From CBDBBY01 sp965205055 (lineage in GTDB: Bacteria > Pseudomonadota > Alphaproteobacteria > Rhodobacterales > Rhodobacteraceae): a stretch of DNA of 64,000 bases. Positions 1 to 8,431 of the stretch are shown piece by piece. The stretch is taken from contig OZ242030.1 in assembly GCA_965205055.1 (NCBI GenBank), positions 2,790,001 to 2,854,000 of the forward strand, in the 5' to 3' direction. A program made the translations under genes and the position numbers. The notes beneath the pieces were generated by a model. The model saw nothing but the letters and a program-made list of their open reading frames with translations. It ran no database searches and was not told where the DNA came from. Each line of letters starts with the position of its first letter. Within the stretch, counting starts at the first letter, position 1.

Positions 1-876
1 TACGCCATAGGGCTATGGGACGCGGCTTGCGCGATCTACGCGCGCCGCTCCGTATTGGAAGCCAACGATATCCGCGTCCCCACGCTCGACAATCCGTGGT
101 CGAAATCGGAATTCGACGCCGCTCTGGAAACGCTCCAGGCAACCGGCGACTACGAATACGCGCTTGATTTGGGAATGGCATGGACCGGCGAATGGTATCC
201 TTACGCATTCGGTCCGTTCCTGCAGAGCCATGGAGGCGACATCGTCGACACGTCGGCCAACATGGCGAACGGAGCGCTCAACGGCGAGGCCGGCATGGCA
301 TTCGGCGAGTGGTGGCAGTCATTGTTTGCGCGGGGCCTCGTTCCGGGAACCAGCCAGGACGGAGCCGACCGCGAGACGGGCTTCCTCGACGGCAGGTACG
401 CTTTGCAATGGAACGGCAACTGGGCCGCAGTCCCGGTGCTGGACAAGTTCGGCGACGACATGCTTTTCCTGCCGGCTCCGGATTTCGGAAACGGGCCAAA
501 GATTGGAGCCGCAAGCTGGCAGTTCGGCGTTTCCGCAACTTCCAAGAATCAGGACGGCGCGAACGCCTTCATCGAATTCGCCATTCAGGACAAATATCTT
601 GCGATGTTCTCCGATGCGATCGGCTTGATTCCGCCGACGAAAGCGTCGGCAGCCATGTCCGAAAAATACCGGCCCGGCGGTCCGCTCGAAGTGTTCTTCG
701 AACTTTCGAACCAGCAGGCCACATTGCGCGCTGTCACCCCTGCTTATGTCGTTGCGGCGCTGGTCTTCGAAAAGGCGATGGCCGACATCGCGAACGGCGC
801 CGACGTGGCGGATACGCTGGACGCGGCCGCGGACGAAATAGACGAAGACATCGAAAACAATAACGGCTACATGTAA
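1..876 (+). CDS. Sugar ABC transporter substrate-binding protein, 5' end outside window
   Basis: The frame is open from the first base of the window, so the N-terminus with its signal peptide lies upstream and only the last ~291 residues are visible. The sequence has the look of a CUT1-type periplasmic sugar-binding protein: a WNGNWA segment typical of the ligand cleft, a GAASWQFGVSATSKNQDGA stretch and an FIEFAIQDKYLAMFSDAIGLIPP stretch that resemble the C-terminal lobe. Two permeases and an ATPase of the same transporter follow directly on the same strand, which supports the call. The ligand cannot be read from the sequence; the mutarotase and dehydratase downstream suggest a 6-deoxy sugar such as rhamnose or fucose, which is inference. 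Confidence 0.85.
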   Translation, partial: YAIGLWDAACAIYARRSVLEANDIRVPTLDNPWSKSEFDAALETLQATGDYEYALDLGMAWTGEWYPYAFGPFLQSHGGDIVDTSANMANGALNGEAGMAFGEWWQSLFARGLVPGTSQDGADRETGFLDGRYALQWNGNWAAVPVLDKFGDDMLFLPAPDFGNGPKIGAASWQFGVSATSKNQDGANAFIEFAIQDKYLAMFSDAIGLIPPTKASAAMSEKYRPGGPLEVFFELSNQQATLRAVTPAYVVAALVFEKAMADIANGADVADTLDAAADEIDEDIENNNGYM

Positions 877-975
877 CTTGCATCGCAGCGAATTCCACGG
901 AATCGACCGGTCGAAAAAGTTCATGGAGCCATTCGGCAAGCGTCACTTCGTTCTGCACATCGCCGCGCCGCTGCC

Positions 976-2064
976 GTGAGCGGTCTCCGCGAAAATTCGG
1001 GACGGCGGCAAACTCTGGCCGGCTGGGCGATGGCCCTGCCGGCCTTTGCGTTGATCATCGCGTTCATGATCGTGCCGTTCCTTATGGCGTTCGGGTTTTC
1101 GCTGACCAATCAGCGCCTGATCTCTCCGAACCCGGCGGAGTTCGTCGGAACGCGCAATTTCCAGCGAATGCTGGGAGTCGGCGCCCTGGTCCTGAAGCCA
1201 GTGTTGAACGACGACGGCAGCATTCGCCGCAACGAGACCGGAGAACCGGCCTATCCTCGACTTCGCAATTTCACCCGCAACAATCCCGACTATCCGCACC
1301 TTGACAGAATGCGCGAGTGGTTCCGGATCGCGCTGCCTGACGATCGGCAGCTCGTCGTGCTCGCGCGCGACGTCATCTTCATGAAGGCACTTCGAAACAC
1401 GTTGTTTTTCGTGATCGTCGTTGCTCCCGTGCAGGCTGGGTTCGCTCTGTGTCTTGCGCTGCTGATCAATATGCCGCTGCGCGGAATAAACATCTATCGA
1501 ACCATCTACTTCATGCCGGTAGTGATCTCCATGGTCGTCGTCGCCGTGCTTTGGCGCTTCATCTACGACGGACAGAACGGCCTGCTGAACACGCTGCTCG
1601 GCATGTTCAGTTTCGGGGCGTTCAAGCCGGTGGACTGGCTCGGCCAAACGAGCACGGCTTTGCCTGCAATCATGGCGATGTCCATTTGGCAGGGGGTCGG
1701 CTTCCACATGGTCATCTGGCTTTCGGGCCTGCAGACCATACCCGAGACGCTTTATGAGGCGGCACGAATTGAAGGCGCAACCCGATGGCAGACCTTCCGC
1801 TATGTAACCTGGCCCGGATTGCGCAACACGGCGCTGCTTGTGATGGTCGTGATCACCATGCAGGCATTCACGCTTTACCCGCAGGTTCAGGTCATGACGC
1901 GCGGCGGCCCGCTGGATTCCACTCAGAGCCTCGTGTTCCAGATGGTGATCCGCGGCTATGAAAAACAGGACATCGCGGGCGGCTCGGCGATTTCCGTGTT
2001 CTTGTTCCTGCTCGTGCTCTCCATATCGCTCGTCCAAAGGTACCTCGCGAGGGAGAAGGACTGA
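976..2064 (+). CDS. CUT1 sugar ABC transporter permease (MalF/UgpA type)
   Basis: Inner-membrane permease of 362 residues, longer than the usual ~290-310. The first membrane helix (about residues 16-40) is followed by an extra ~70-residue hydrophilic stretch before the next helix, reminiscent of the periplasmic P2 loop of MalF. The EAA loop that contacts the ATPase is visible as YEAARIEGATRWQTFRYVTW. The start is taken as GTG at 976 because the helix needs it and no better start exists; an 18-codon ORF (923-979) overlaps this GTG as GTGA, so translational coupling is possible. The stop overlaps the ATG of the next permease by one base. Confidence 0.88.
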   Translation: MSGLRENSGRRQTLAGWAMALPAFALIIAFMIVPFLMAFGFSLTNQRLISPNPAEFVGTRNFQRMLGVGALVLKPVLNDDGSIRRNETGEPAYPRLRNFTRNNPDYPHLDRMREWFRIALPDDRQLVVLARDVIFMKALRNTLFFVIVVAPVQAGFALCLALLINMPLRGINIYRTIYFMPVVISMVVVAVLWRFIYDGQNGLLNTLLGMFSFGAFKPVDWLGQTSTALPAIMAMSIWQGVGFHMVIWLSGLQTIPETLYEAARIEGATRWQTFRYVTWPGLRNTALLVMVVITMQAFTLYPQVQVMTRGGPLDSTQSLVFQMVIRGYEKQDIAGGSAISVFLFLLVLSISLVQRYLAREKD

Positions 2065-2933
2065 TGGATCGGCAGCGCCTTGTTCGGATGGCCCTCCAGT
2101 ACGTGCTCCTTACATGGATCGCGCTAGTGTTCATCTTTCCGATCGTCTTCATGATCGTGTCGTCATTGAAGCCCGATCTTCAGCTGCTTCGCGACAGTGG
2201 ATCCCTCCGCGCATTCCTCCCGGTTGGCGACCTATCGTTCGACAATTATTTTTCGGCGTTCGACAGAGCGCCAATCGCGCGATTCATTTTCAACTCGGTG
2301 TTCATCACCGCGGCAACGCTGGTTTTGTCTCTTCTGCTTTGCTCTCTCGCGGGCTTCTCATTCGTGTTCCTCAATTGGCGAGGCCGCGCGATCATCCTTT
2401 CGATCATTCTTGCTACATTCATCATACCGTTCGAGACCATTGCAATTCCGCTGCTCTTGATCGTCAACAATCTGCCTTGGGTGGGATTCGACGGATTCAG
2501 GATTGGCTGGCTGAACAGCTATCAAGTCCAAATCATCCCTTGGATCGCAGACGCATTGACGATCTTCCTGTTCGTTCAATATTTCAAGGATCTTCCCAAG
2601 GATCTGGTTGAGGCCGCGCGTGTCGACGGCGCAACATGGCTCCAAGTCTACAGACGAGTCATCATGCCGCTTTCCGGACCTGTATTGGCGACGGCAGCGA
2701 TCCTCAAATTCCTCATGATGTACAACAACCAATTCATTTGGCCGATCATGGTGGTTCAAGAAGAATCCTATCGTCCGATCATGGTCGGCTTGATGTACTT
2801 TTTCCAACTCAACACCGCATGGGGCGAGATCATGGCGTATCTCACCATAATTACTGTGCCGGTTCTCGCGTTCTACCTTGCCCTGCAGAAGGCGTTCATC
2901 GCCTCGATCGCAAGCACCGGAATCAAGGGATAA
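2064..2933 (+). CDS. CUT1 sugar ABC transporter permease (MalG/UgpE type)
   Basis: Second inner-membrane permease of the importer, 289 residues, a normal length. About six hydrophobic segments are visible, beginning with a helix near residues 13-33. The EAA loop reads LVEAARVDGATWLQVYRRVI, in the position expected for the cytoplasmic coupling helix. The ATG overlaps the TGA of the preceding permease (TGATG), a strong sign of co-translation. The ATPase gene follows after 5 bases. Specificity is not visible in the permease itself. Confidence 0.9.
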   Translation: MDRQRLVRMALQYVLLTWIALVFIFPIVFMIVSSLKPDLQLLRDSGSLRAFLPVGDLSFDNYFSAFDRAPIARFIFNSVFITAATLVLSLLLCSLAGFSFVFLNWRGRAIILSIILATFIIPFETIAIPLLLIVNNLPWVGFDGFRIGWLNSYQVQIIPWIADALTIFLFVQYFKDLPKDLVEAARVDGATWLQVYRRVIMPLSGPVLATAAILKFLMMYNNQFIWPIMVVQEESYRPIMVGLMYFFQLNTAWGEIMAYLTIITVPVLAFYLALQKAFIASIASTGIKG

Positions 2934-2938
2934 TTTCG

Positions 2939-3934
2939 ATGGGCGAAGTCGCCTTCAAGTCGGTGAACAAGAATTTCGGCCAACTCCGCGTCATTCATGA
3001 TCTGAATCTCTCCGTACCCGAAGGATCGTTCACGGTCCTCGTCGGACCCTCGGGGTGCGGCAAGTCGACGATACTGCGTTTGCTTGCCGGTCTGGAAGAA
3101 ACGACCTCCGGAAGCATACTGATCGACGGGACGGACGTGACGCGCAAGGAGCCGTCCGAGCGGGGAATCGCGATGGTGTTTCAGTCCTACGCCCTTTACC
3201 CTCATATGACTGTTGCAGAAAACATTGGCTTCGGATTGACCCTTGCGCGGAAGCCCAAGGCGGAGGTGCGAGCCCGCGTTGAAGAAGCCGCCAAAATTCT
3301 GCAGCTTGAAACCCTTTTGGACCGCAAGCCGAAGCAGCTCTCAGGTGGGCAAAGGCAGCGCGTCGCCATCGGACGCGCGATCACGCGAAATCCGACAGTC
3401 TTTCTTTTCGACGAGCCGCTTTCAAATCTGGATGCTTCGCTCCGAACCCAGATGCGCGTCGAATTGGCGGAGTTGCATGCCAAAATCGGCGCAACGATGA
3501 TTTACGTCACGCATGATCAAGTCGAGGCGATGACGATGGCGGATCAAATCGTGATTCTCAACGCGGGACGGATAGAACAAGTCGGAGCGCCGATGGATCT
3601 GTACAGCCGACCCGAGACCGCATTCGTAGCCGGTTTCATTGGCGCTCCAAAAATGAACTTGTTCACGGGCCGACTGGCCGACATGCATAACTGCGAAACC
3701 TACGGCATCCGACCGGAGCACGTTGCGATGTCCATGACTGACGGCGAGTGGCCGGGCACGCTGCGGCACGTCGAGCATCTCGGCTCGGATACGATCGCTT
3801 ACGTGGATGGAGACGATCTCGGTCCGGTCACGGTTCGCGCGCCGGGCGAAATCAACATTTCCGCAGGCGAGCGGATATTTCTGACTCCGAAAAAAAGCGA
3901 GGAGCACAGGTTCCGGAACGGACGCCGAATCTAG
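2939..3934 (+). CDS. CUT1 sugar ABC transporter ATP-binding protein (UgpC/MalK type)
   Basis: 331-residue nucleotide-binding subunit powering the importer at the inner membrane. Walker A GPSGCGKST is at residues 36-44; Q-loop region MVFQSYALYPHMT, signature LSGGQRQRVAIGRA, Walker B VFLFDEPLSNLDA and switch histidine in THDQVEAM all follow in order, and a short TOBE-like region follows after YGIRPEHV. The ATG at 2939 is preferred over upstream in-frame starts because those would read through the permease gene. The C-terminal regulatory part is shorter than in many MalK proteins (~360-370). It closes the transporter part of the operon; a 227-base gap follows before the catabolic genes. Confidence 0.92.
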   Translation: MGEVAFKSVNKNFGQLRVIHDLNLSVPEGSFTVLVGPSGCGKSTILRLLAGLEETTSGSILIDGTDVTRKEPSERGIAMVFQSYALYPHMTVAENIGFGLTLARKPKAEVRARVEEAAKILQLETLLDRKPKQLSGGQRQRVAIGRAITRNPTVFLFDEPLSNLDASLRTQMRVELAELHAKIGATMIYVTHDQVEAMTMADQIVILNAGRIEQVGAPMDLYSRPETAFVAGFIGAPKMNLFTGRLADMHNCETYGIRPEHVAMSMTDGEWPGTLRHVEHLGSDTIAYVDGDDLGPVTVRAPGEINISAGERIFLTPKKSEEHRFRNGRRI

Positions 3935-4161
3935 CGACGGCAACCGCGCAAGCGAGCCGCGGACCAACGAGGAAACAGCGCTCGGCGCGTCGGCATGACT
4001 CCTGCCACGCGGGAGGATTGAGGAGGTCGGCGGTTATCTTTCGATTGAATATGCCCGCCAAGCATATATGAATGCGCTGTTAGAAGTCGTGCTTGCCAAG
4101 ACGGAAGCAATGAGCGACCGTTTCCGCAACTGGTCGGGGTACAGGAGAAGGAATTGCGATC

Positions 4162-4476
4162 ATGGGCAATTACGCATGGGTGCTGGAAGTCCGGCCCGGT
4201 TACGAGGACGAATACAAGAAGCGCCACGAGGAAATCTGGCCGGAACTGGTTTCCGAACTTGCCGTTGCGGGCATCCGCAACTACAACATATTCCGTTACG
4301 GCCTGACGCTCTTCGGATATTTCGAAACGGACGACCTCGAAAAAGCCGTCGAGTACCTTACCGGCAGCGATATCAACCAACGATGGGGAGAATACATGTC
4401 CCCGATCATGAAGCTTGACTCGGACACGAGCACAGGGTTTCCGTTTCTGCTGCCCCTGCAATGGCGCATGGACTGA
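4162..4476 (+). CDS. L-rhamnose mutarotase family protein (RhaM-like)
   Basis: A 104-residue protein of the COG3254/RhaM family, which interconverts alpha and beta anomers of L-rhamnose (or, in related members, L-fucose) in the cytoplasm. Tyr18 and His22 in YKKRHEEIWPEL fall at the same numbers as the catalytic Tyr18 and His22 known for E. coli RhaM. The segments IRNYNIFRYG, LFGYFE and QRWGEYMSPIM are also family-typical. Length is normal. Its place between a sugar importer and two dehydrogenases suggests that it supplies one anomer to a sugar 1-dehydrogenase. Rhamnose versus fucose cannot be decided here, so no gene symbol is given. Confidence 0.88.
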   Translation: MGNYAWVLEVRPGYEDEYKKRHEEIWPELVSELAVAGIRNYNIFRYGLTLFGYFETDDLEKAVEYLTGSDINQRWGEYMSPIMKLDSDTSTGFPFLLPLQWRMD

Positions 4477-4666
4477 CCGGACCGACGCGGCGGCAATTCG
4501 TTCCGATGCTCATGGGAGTTCATCCCATCGGGCGTGATCGACAGGGCTGCCAGTTGAAATGCAAATCGCGAAGCGGAAAGGGCACGTGCGCCGCGCCGAC
4601 CGCCGGCTTGCTTTGCTCCGGTCGCTCAATCTTTGAATCCGCATTCTGTTCATGGAGGAGACGCAT

Positions 4667-5431
4667 ATGGCAGCGCCAAAAGTAGCTTTCGTCACCGGAG
4701 CATCCCGGGGCATCGGATTCGAGGTCGCGCGGCATCTGGTCGAAAGGGGCTGGAAAGTCGGCATGACCGCCCGCGGCGAGGGCAAGCTTCAACAAGCAGC
4801 GGCAGAGCTTGGCGAAGAAAATACGATGGCCGTCGCCTGCGACGTTTCCGACAGATTGTCTGTGGAAACCGCCTGCAGTCAGGTCGCCGGACGCTTCGGC
4901 ACGATTTCGGCGCTTGTGAACAACGCTGCGGTCATCGATCCTATCGGTCGCGCGCTCGACTCCGATCCCGATGAATGGACCCGCCTGGTCGAGATCAATA
5001 TCTGCGGAGTCATGATCGCGACGCGAGCCGTCCTGCCGGAAATGCTGAAATCGGGTTCCGGCGTCATTGTGAACCTCTCTTCCGGCGCGGCCCACAATGC
5101 CGTGGAAGGCTGGAGCGCATACTGCAGTTCGAAAGCAGGCATGAGCATGTTCACCCATTGCGTTCATGCCGAATACGGCCACTTGGGGATACGCGCGCAC
5201 AACTTCATTCCGGGCCTCGTCGGAACCGACATGCTGAACGGAGCCCAGACCAAGTTCGACAATGCGGTTTCTCGGGCCGACGACTCGCAGAAGCTGACCC
5301 CCGATCTTCCGGCGCTATGCATCGCATGGCTGGTCGACGAAGCCGACGGCCAGGTGGAGGGAGTGGAGCAGTCGATACGCGATCCCGACCTGCGAAGGAA
5401 AGTCGGCCTGCCGGAACGATCTCGCTGGTGA
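4667..5431 (+). CDS. SDR family oxidoreductase
   Basis: A 254-residue classical short-chain dehydrogenase/reductase. The NAD(P)-binding motif TGASRGIG is at residues 10-17, NNAA at 86-89, and the catalytic Tyr152-x3-Lys156 in AYCSSKAG with Ser138/Ser139 before it. The ATG at 4667 is chosen over an in-frame ATG at 4652 because GGAGGAG lies at the right distance before 4667. The stop overlaps the next gene's GTG as GTGA. In this operon it is a candidate sugar or sugar-acid dehydrogenase; the exact substrate is unknown. Confidence 0.88.
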   Translation: MAAPKVAFVTGASRGIGFEVARHLVERGWKVGMTARGEGKLQQAAAELGEENTMAVACDVSDRLSVETACSQVAGRFGTISALVNNAAVIDPIGRALDSDPDEWTRLVEINICGVMIATRAVLPEMLKSGSGVIVNLSSGAAHNAVEGWSAYCSSKAGMSMFTHCVHAEYGHLGIRAHNFIPGLVGTDMLNGAQTKFDNAVSRADDSQKLTPDLPALCIAWLVDEADGQVEGVEQSIRDPDLRRKVGLPERSRW

Positions 5432-6183
5432 CGGTCCCGAATCCGAACGATCTGGGTCTCGCCGGTCGCAAAATCCTGGTGGTCGGCGCAGCCCAAGGCA
5501 TCGGCAACGCCACGGCGGTCTGGCTCTCCGAATTGGGGGCTCGGGTCGTTGCCGCCGACATCAAGGACTGCAGAAAAGCTGCCGGCCTCCGCAAGAGTGT
5601 GAAGTCGTTGCGATTGGATCTGACCGAACCAGGGATGGCGGAGTCCGTCTTGGCCGACCTGAACACGCCGAAGAGTCCGCTCTACGGAGTCGTCAACTGC
5701 GCAGGTCTGCTGATGCGGCAGCCGCTTGACGAATTGACCGACGACTCGGTGGAACTCCAAACTGAAGTCAACCAGTCGGGAGCGTTCCGTCTGGCCCGTG
5801 CCTCGCTCCGGGAGCTGTCGAAGAACAACGCGGGCAGAATCGTTCTGTTCACGAGCCAAGGCGCGTTTACAGGCGGCTACATGGGATCAATCCCGTATGC
5901 GATGAACAAGGCCGCGGTCGCGGCCCTCGTCAAATCCTTGGCTCGCGTCGGTGCCTCCAGCGGCGTGACCGTCAATGCGGTATCGCCGGGAGCCGCGGAC
6001 ACTCCAATGCTGCGAAGCGGAATGACCGCGGAAAACCTCGAGACATTCAGGCAGATGATCCCTTTGGGCCGTTTCGCGGATGTGAACGAAGTGGCGGGAC
6101 CGACGGTGTTCCTGCTGAGCAGCTGGGCGCGCTACATCACCGGCGCGACCGTGCACGTCAACGGCGGACAGCTGATGGTCTGA
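5428..6183 (+). CDS. SDR family oxidoreductase, second copy in operon
   Basis: A 251-residue SDR starting with GTG at 5428, overlapping the preceding stop by four bases. The cofactor loop GAAQGIG is at residues 20-26, NCAG at 90-93, and the catalytic Tyr157-x3-Lys161 is in PYAMNK. It ends with the common SDR C-terminal pattern ITGATVHVNGGQLMV. Starts further upstream would have to read through the first SDR in another frame and are rejected. Two SDRs side by side would suit an oxidative deoxy-sugar route: one for sugar C1 oxidation, one for a 2-keto-3-deoxy acid. That division is inference. Confidence 0.87.
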   Translation: MTVPNPNDLGLAGRKILVVGAAQGIGNATAVWLSELGARVVAADIKDCRKAAGLRKSVKSLRLDLTEPGMAESVLADLNTPKSPLYGVVNCAGLLMRQPLDELTDDSVELQTEVNQSGAFRLARASLRELSKNNAGRIVLFTSQGAFTGGYMGSIPYAMNKAAVAALVKSLARVGASSGVTVNAVSPGAADTPMLRSGMTAENLETFRQMIPLGRFADVNEVAGPTVFLLSSWARYITGATVHVNGGQLMV

Positions 6184-6506
6184 CATGAATTCCGGCATTG
6201 CGCTCGCGCATGCATCCTGCAACCTGATGCAGCGACGCCGCAAGCGCGCGACGCAGGCAAAGCTGAAACCGCCGCCGGCAGTCCATGCCGGATTGGAATC
6301 GGACACTTGCGCCAACGTGCAGTTCGCGGCTTGCTCGCCTTGCGCGATCGGTTGTTGCGGACGCCCGAAGCAATGGCATAATGTCTGCCGAAGATTGCCG
6401 CTTTTCGCGGGCGGCTGAATCGGGACCGCGACGCGCCAGTTCGCGCGGCAACGAATTTGGAGCGCAGGGAACAGAGCGATCCGGAAAGAGGACGAGCGTT
6501 TCAGGG
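6184..6506. other. Intergenic stretch, no gene seen
   Basis: This is 323 bases between the second SDR and the Gfo/Idh gene. Short frames here have no recognisable motif and read like chance ORFs. No clear hairpin with a T-run and no strong promoter pair was found. An internal promoter for the downstream three genes is possible but not visible. Confidence 0.4.
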
Positions 6507-7550
6507 ATGGAAAAAGCAAGAATTGCTCTCATCGGAGCAGGCTGGTGGGGCGTCGAGGTCTACCTCCCCGAATTGGAAGGCAATCCGGACATTGATCTGG
6601 TGGGAATCAATCGGCGCGACCGAGCATCTCTGGATCGGATACTCGTAAAATATCCGAACTGCCGCGGCTACACCGACTACAGGAAAATGCTCGAAAAAGA
6701 AGAGCCGGACGCAGTTGTGGTCACGTCTCCTCATACCGCTCATTTTGAGCACGGGCGGCAGTCGCTGGAGGCAGGTTGCCACGTGCTCATCGACAAGCCG
6801 ATGGCCACAAGCGCCGAAGATGCCCGGACTCTTGTGAAGCTTGCCGCGGAGATGGGAAAAGAAATCCTCGTTCCGTACGGATGGAACTACAAGGAATTCG
6901 CAACGACCGCTTCAAGGCTGATCGCAGAAGGCCGAGTGGGCGAAATTCGGCACGCGACATGCGCCATGGCGACGTTCACCTACGATTTGTTCAGCGGCCG
7001 CGGACTCAAGGAAACGGAAAATCACATGTTCCGTCCGAGAAGGTCGACCTGGGCCGAGCCCGGCAATGCGGGCGGGTACGGCTGGGGGCAGCTGAGCCAT
7101 GCTCTCGGCCTCCTGTTCCGCCTTGTGGATATTGCGCCGGCCAAAGTCTACGCGCTCGACGTGAAGTCGGAGGCGCAAGTCGATTTGACGAATGCGGCGG
7201 TGCTGACCCTCGCGAACGGCGCGACGGTCAGCATTTCGGGCAGCGCGCTCGTGCCGAAGCATTGCAGCTACCAGATGGACGTTCGCGTCTACGGAAGCGA
7301 AGGAATGCTGCTCATAGACATGGAGCGGACCCGAATGGAGTTGCGCCGACGCGACAAGAACGATGTCGTGCTGGATTTGGAGCCCGACGCGGGACAATAC
7401 GCGGCGACGGAACCGATCAAGCGGCTGGCCGAGGTATGCCTCGGCAAAGCCGACACGATCGAAGCGAACGGGACGGTCGGAATGAGAGCGATCGAAGTTC
7501 TGGATGCGATGTACCGCTCCGTCCGTTCAGGCACGGTCGAGGCTGTTTGA
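6507..7550 (+). CDS. Gfo/Idh/MocA family oxidoreductase
   Basis: A 347-residue NAD(P)-dependent sugar or inositol-type dehydrogenase. The Rossmann motif IALIGAGWWG is at residues 6-15, and the family's lysine motif appears as DKP at 96-98 in VLIDKPMA. A substrate-domain segment containing GGYGWGQLSHALG follows. The frame is open much further upstream, but ATG 6507 places the Rossmann strand at the N-terminus, where the family has it. A weak CAGGG precedes it. The stop is two bases before the ATG of the next gene, so the two are co-transcribed. The substrate is unknown. Confidence 0.88.
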   Translation: MEKARIALIGAGWWGVEVYLPELEGNPDIDLVGINRRDRASLDRILVKYPNCRGYTDYRKMLEKEEPDAVVVTSPHTAHFEHGRQSLEAGCHVLIDKPMATSAEDARTLVKLAAEMGKEILVPYGWNYKEFATTASRLIAEGRVGEIRHATCAMATFTYDLFSGRGLKETENHMFRPRRSTWAEPGNAGGYGWGQLSHALGLLFRLVDIAPAKVYALDVKSEAQVDLTNAAVLTLANGATVSISGSALVPKHCSYQMDVRVYGSEGMLLIDMERTRMELRRRDKNDVVLDLEPDAGQYAATEPIKRLAEVCLGKADTIEANGTVGMRAIEVLDAMYRSVRSGTVEAV

Positions 7551-7552
7551 AC

Positions 7553-8326
7553 ATGGATTGGAAAACGAAACGCGAGGACATCGTAAAGGGCGGGTTCTCC
7601 ACCCCGCTCGACGCTCCGATGATCCCATCGTTTCCATTCACATTCCGGGACGTGAAAATTCTGACTTTGACCTACCGCACCTCGCGCCGAGCTATCGAGG
7701 CTCTGCTTCCCGAGCCGCTCGCGCCGACAGGCGACGAGGTGATGATTCACATTTATCGGATGAACGACACATCTTGGCTCGGCCCGTACAACGAGGCGAA
7801 TGTCATGGTCGGAACCGAGCTTCCCGGCCAAGCGGAAGGCTCGTATTCGCCGTATTTGTTCCTGTCGTCGGACATCGGAGTCGCCCACGGACGGGAAGTC
7901 CACGGCCAGCCGAAAAAATCCGGCAATCCGAGGGTCGAATTCCGCGGTGATCTGATTGTCGGCACGGTCGAGCGAAACGGCATCGATATCGTCACCGGCA
8001 CAATGCCCTACAAGCAGCGTCGATGCGACATTGGCGAACTCTCGGAAATCTTCCCGTTCGCAACCAACATCAATCTCAAGGCGGTCGATCACATCGACGG
8101 AACGCCTGCGATCCGCCAATTGACTTCGCGCAGCCTGACGGACGTGAAGGTCGCGGAATGCTGGCGAGGTCCCTGCACTGTGGAATTGAGACCGAATGCC
8201 CAAGCCCCGGTGCATCGTCTGCCGGTACTTGAAATGCTGGACGGGTTCTTCTGGTCGGCAGAGTTCACGCTTGTCGCGGGCGAAGTTTTGCTCGACTACT
8301 TGGCTGAGACCGAAGAGGAGTCCTGA
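7553..8326 (+). CDS. Acetoacetate decarboxylase family protein
   Basis: A 257-residue member of the acetoacetate decarboxylase (ADC) superfamily. The Schiff-base lysine pair of the family is visible as K121-K122 in HGQPKKSGNPRVEF, matching the adjacent Lys115/Lys116 of clostridial ADC, and the surroundings SPYLFLSSDIGVAHGREVHG fit. ADC itself decarboxylates acetoacetate, but superfamily members also do aldolase or dehydratase chemistry on 2-keto acids. In a sugar-acid operon a role on a diketo-deoxy acid is more likely than acetone formation; that is inference. It is tightly linked to the Gfo/Idh gene. Confidence 0.85.
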   Translation: MDWKTKREDIVKGGFSTPLDAPMIPSFPFTFRDVKILTLTYRTSRRAIEALLPEPLAPTGDEVMIHIYRMNDTSWLGPYNEANVMVGTELPGQAEGSYSPYLFLSSDIGVAHGREVHGQPKKSGNPRVEFRGDLIVGTVERNGIDIVTGTMPYKQRRCDIGELSEIFPFATNINLKAVDHIDGTPAIRQLTSRSLTDVKVAECWRGPCTVELRPNAQAPVHRLPVLEMLDGFFWSAEFTLVAGEVLLDYLAETEEES

Positions 8327-8431
8327 CAGCGTGGGATGTCCCAAGGGAATCCGTCCCGCTGTTTCTCCTCTCCGAAACCGAATGAGCGGCGGAATCATGA
8401 GCGCATCAATGAACTGCTGGAGTGCACGCCA

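Noticed and set aside
923..979. 18-codon ORF (MEPFGKRHFVLHIAAPLP) overlapping the permease GTG
   Set aside because: The GTGA overlap is suggestive of coupling, but its ribosome site is weak and no conservation can be judged, so it is mentioned only under the permease.
943..2037. 364-codon open frame on the minus strand
   Set aside because: It lies antisense to a clear permease gene, is rich in His/Arg/Asp and has no motif; it is a high-GC shadow.
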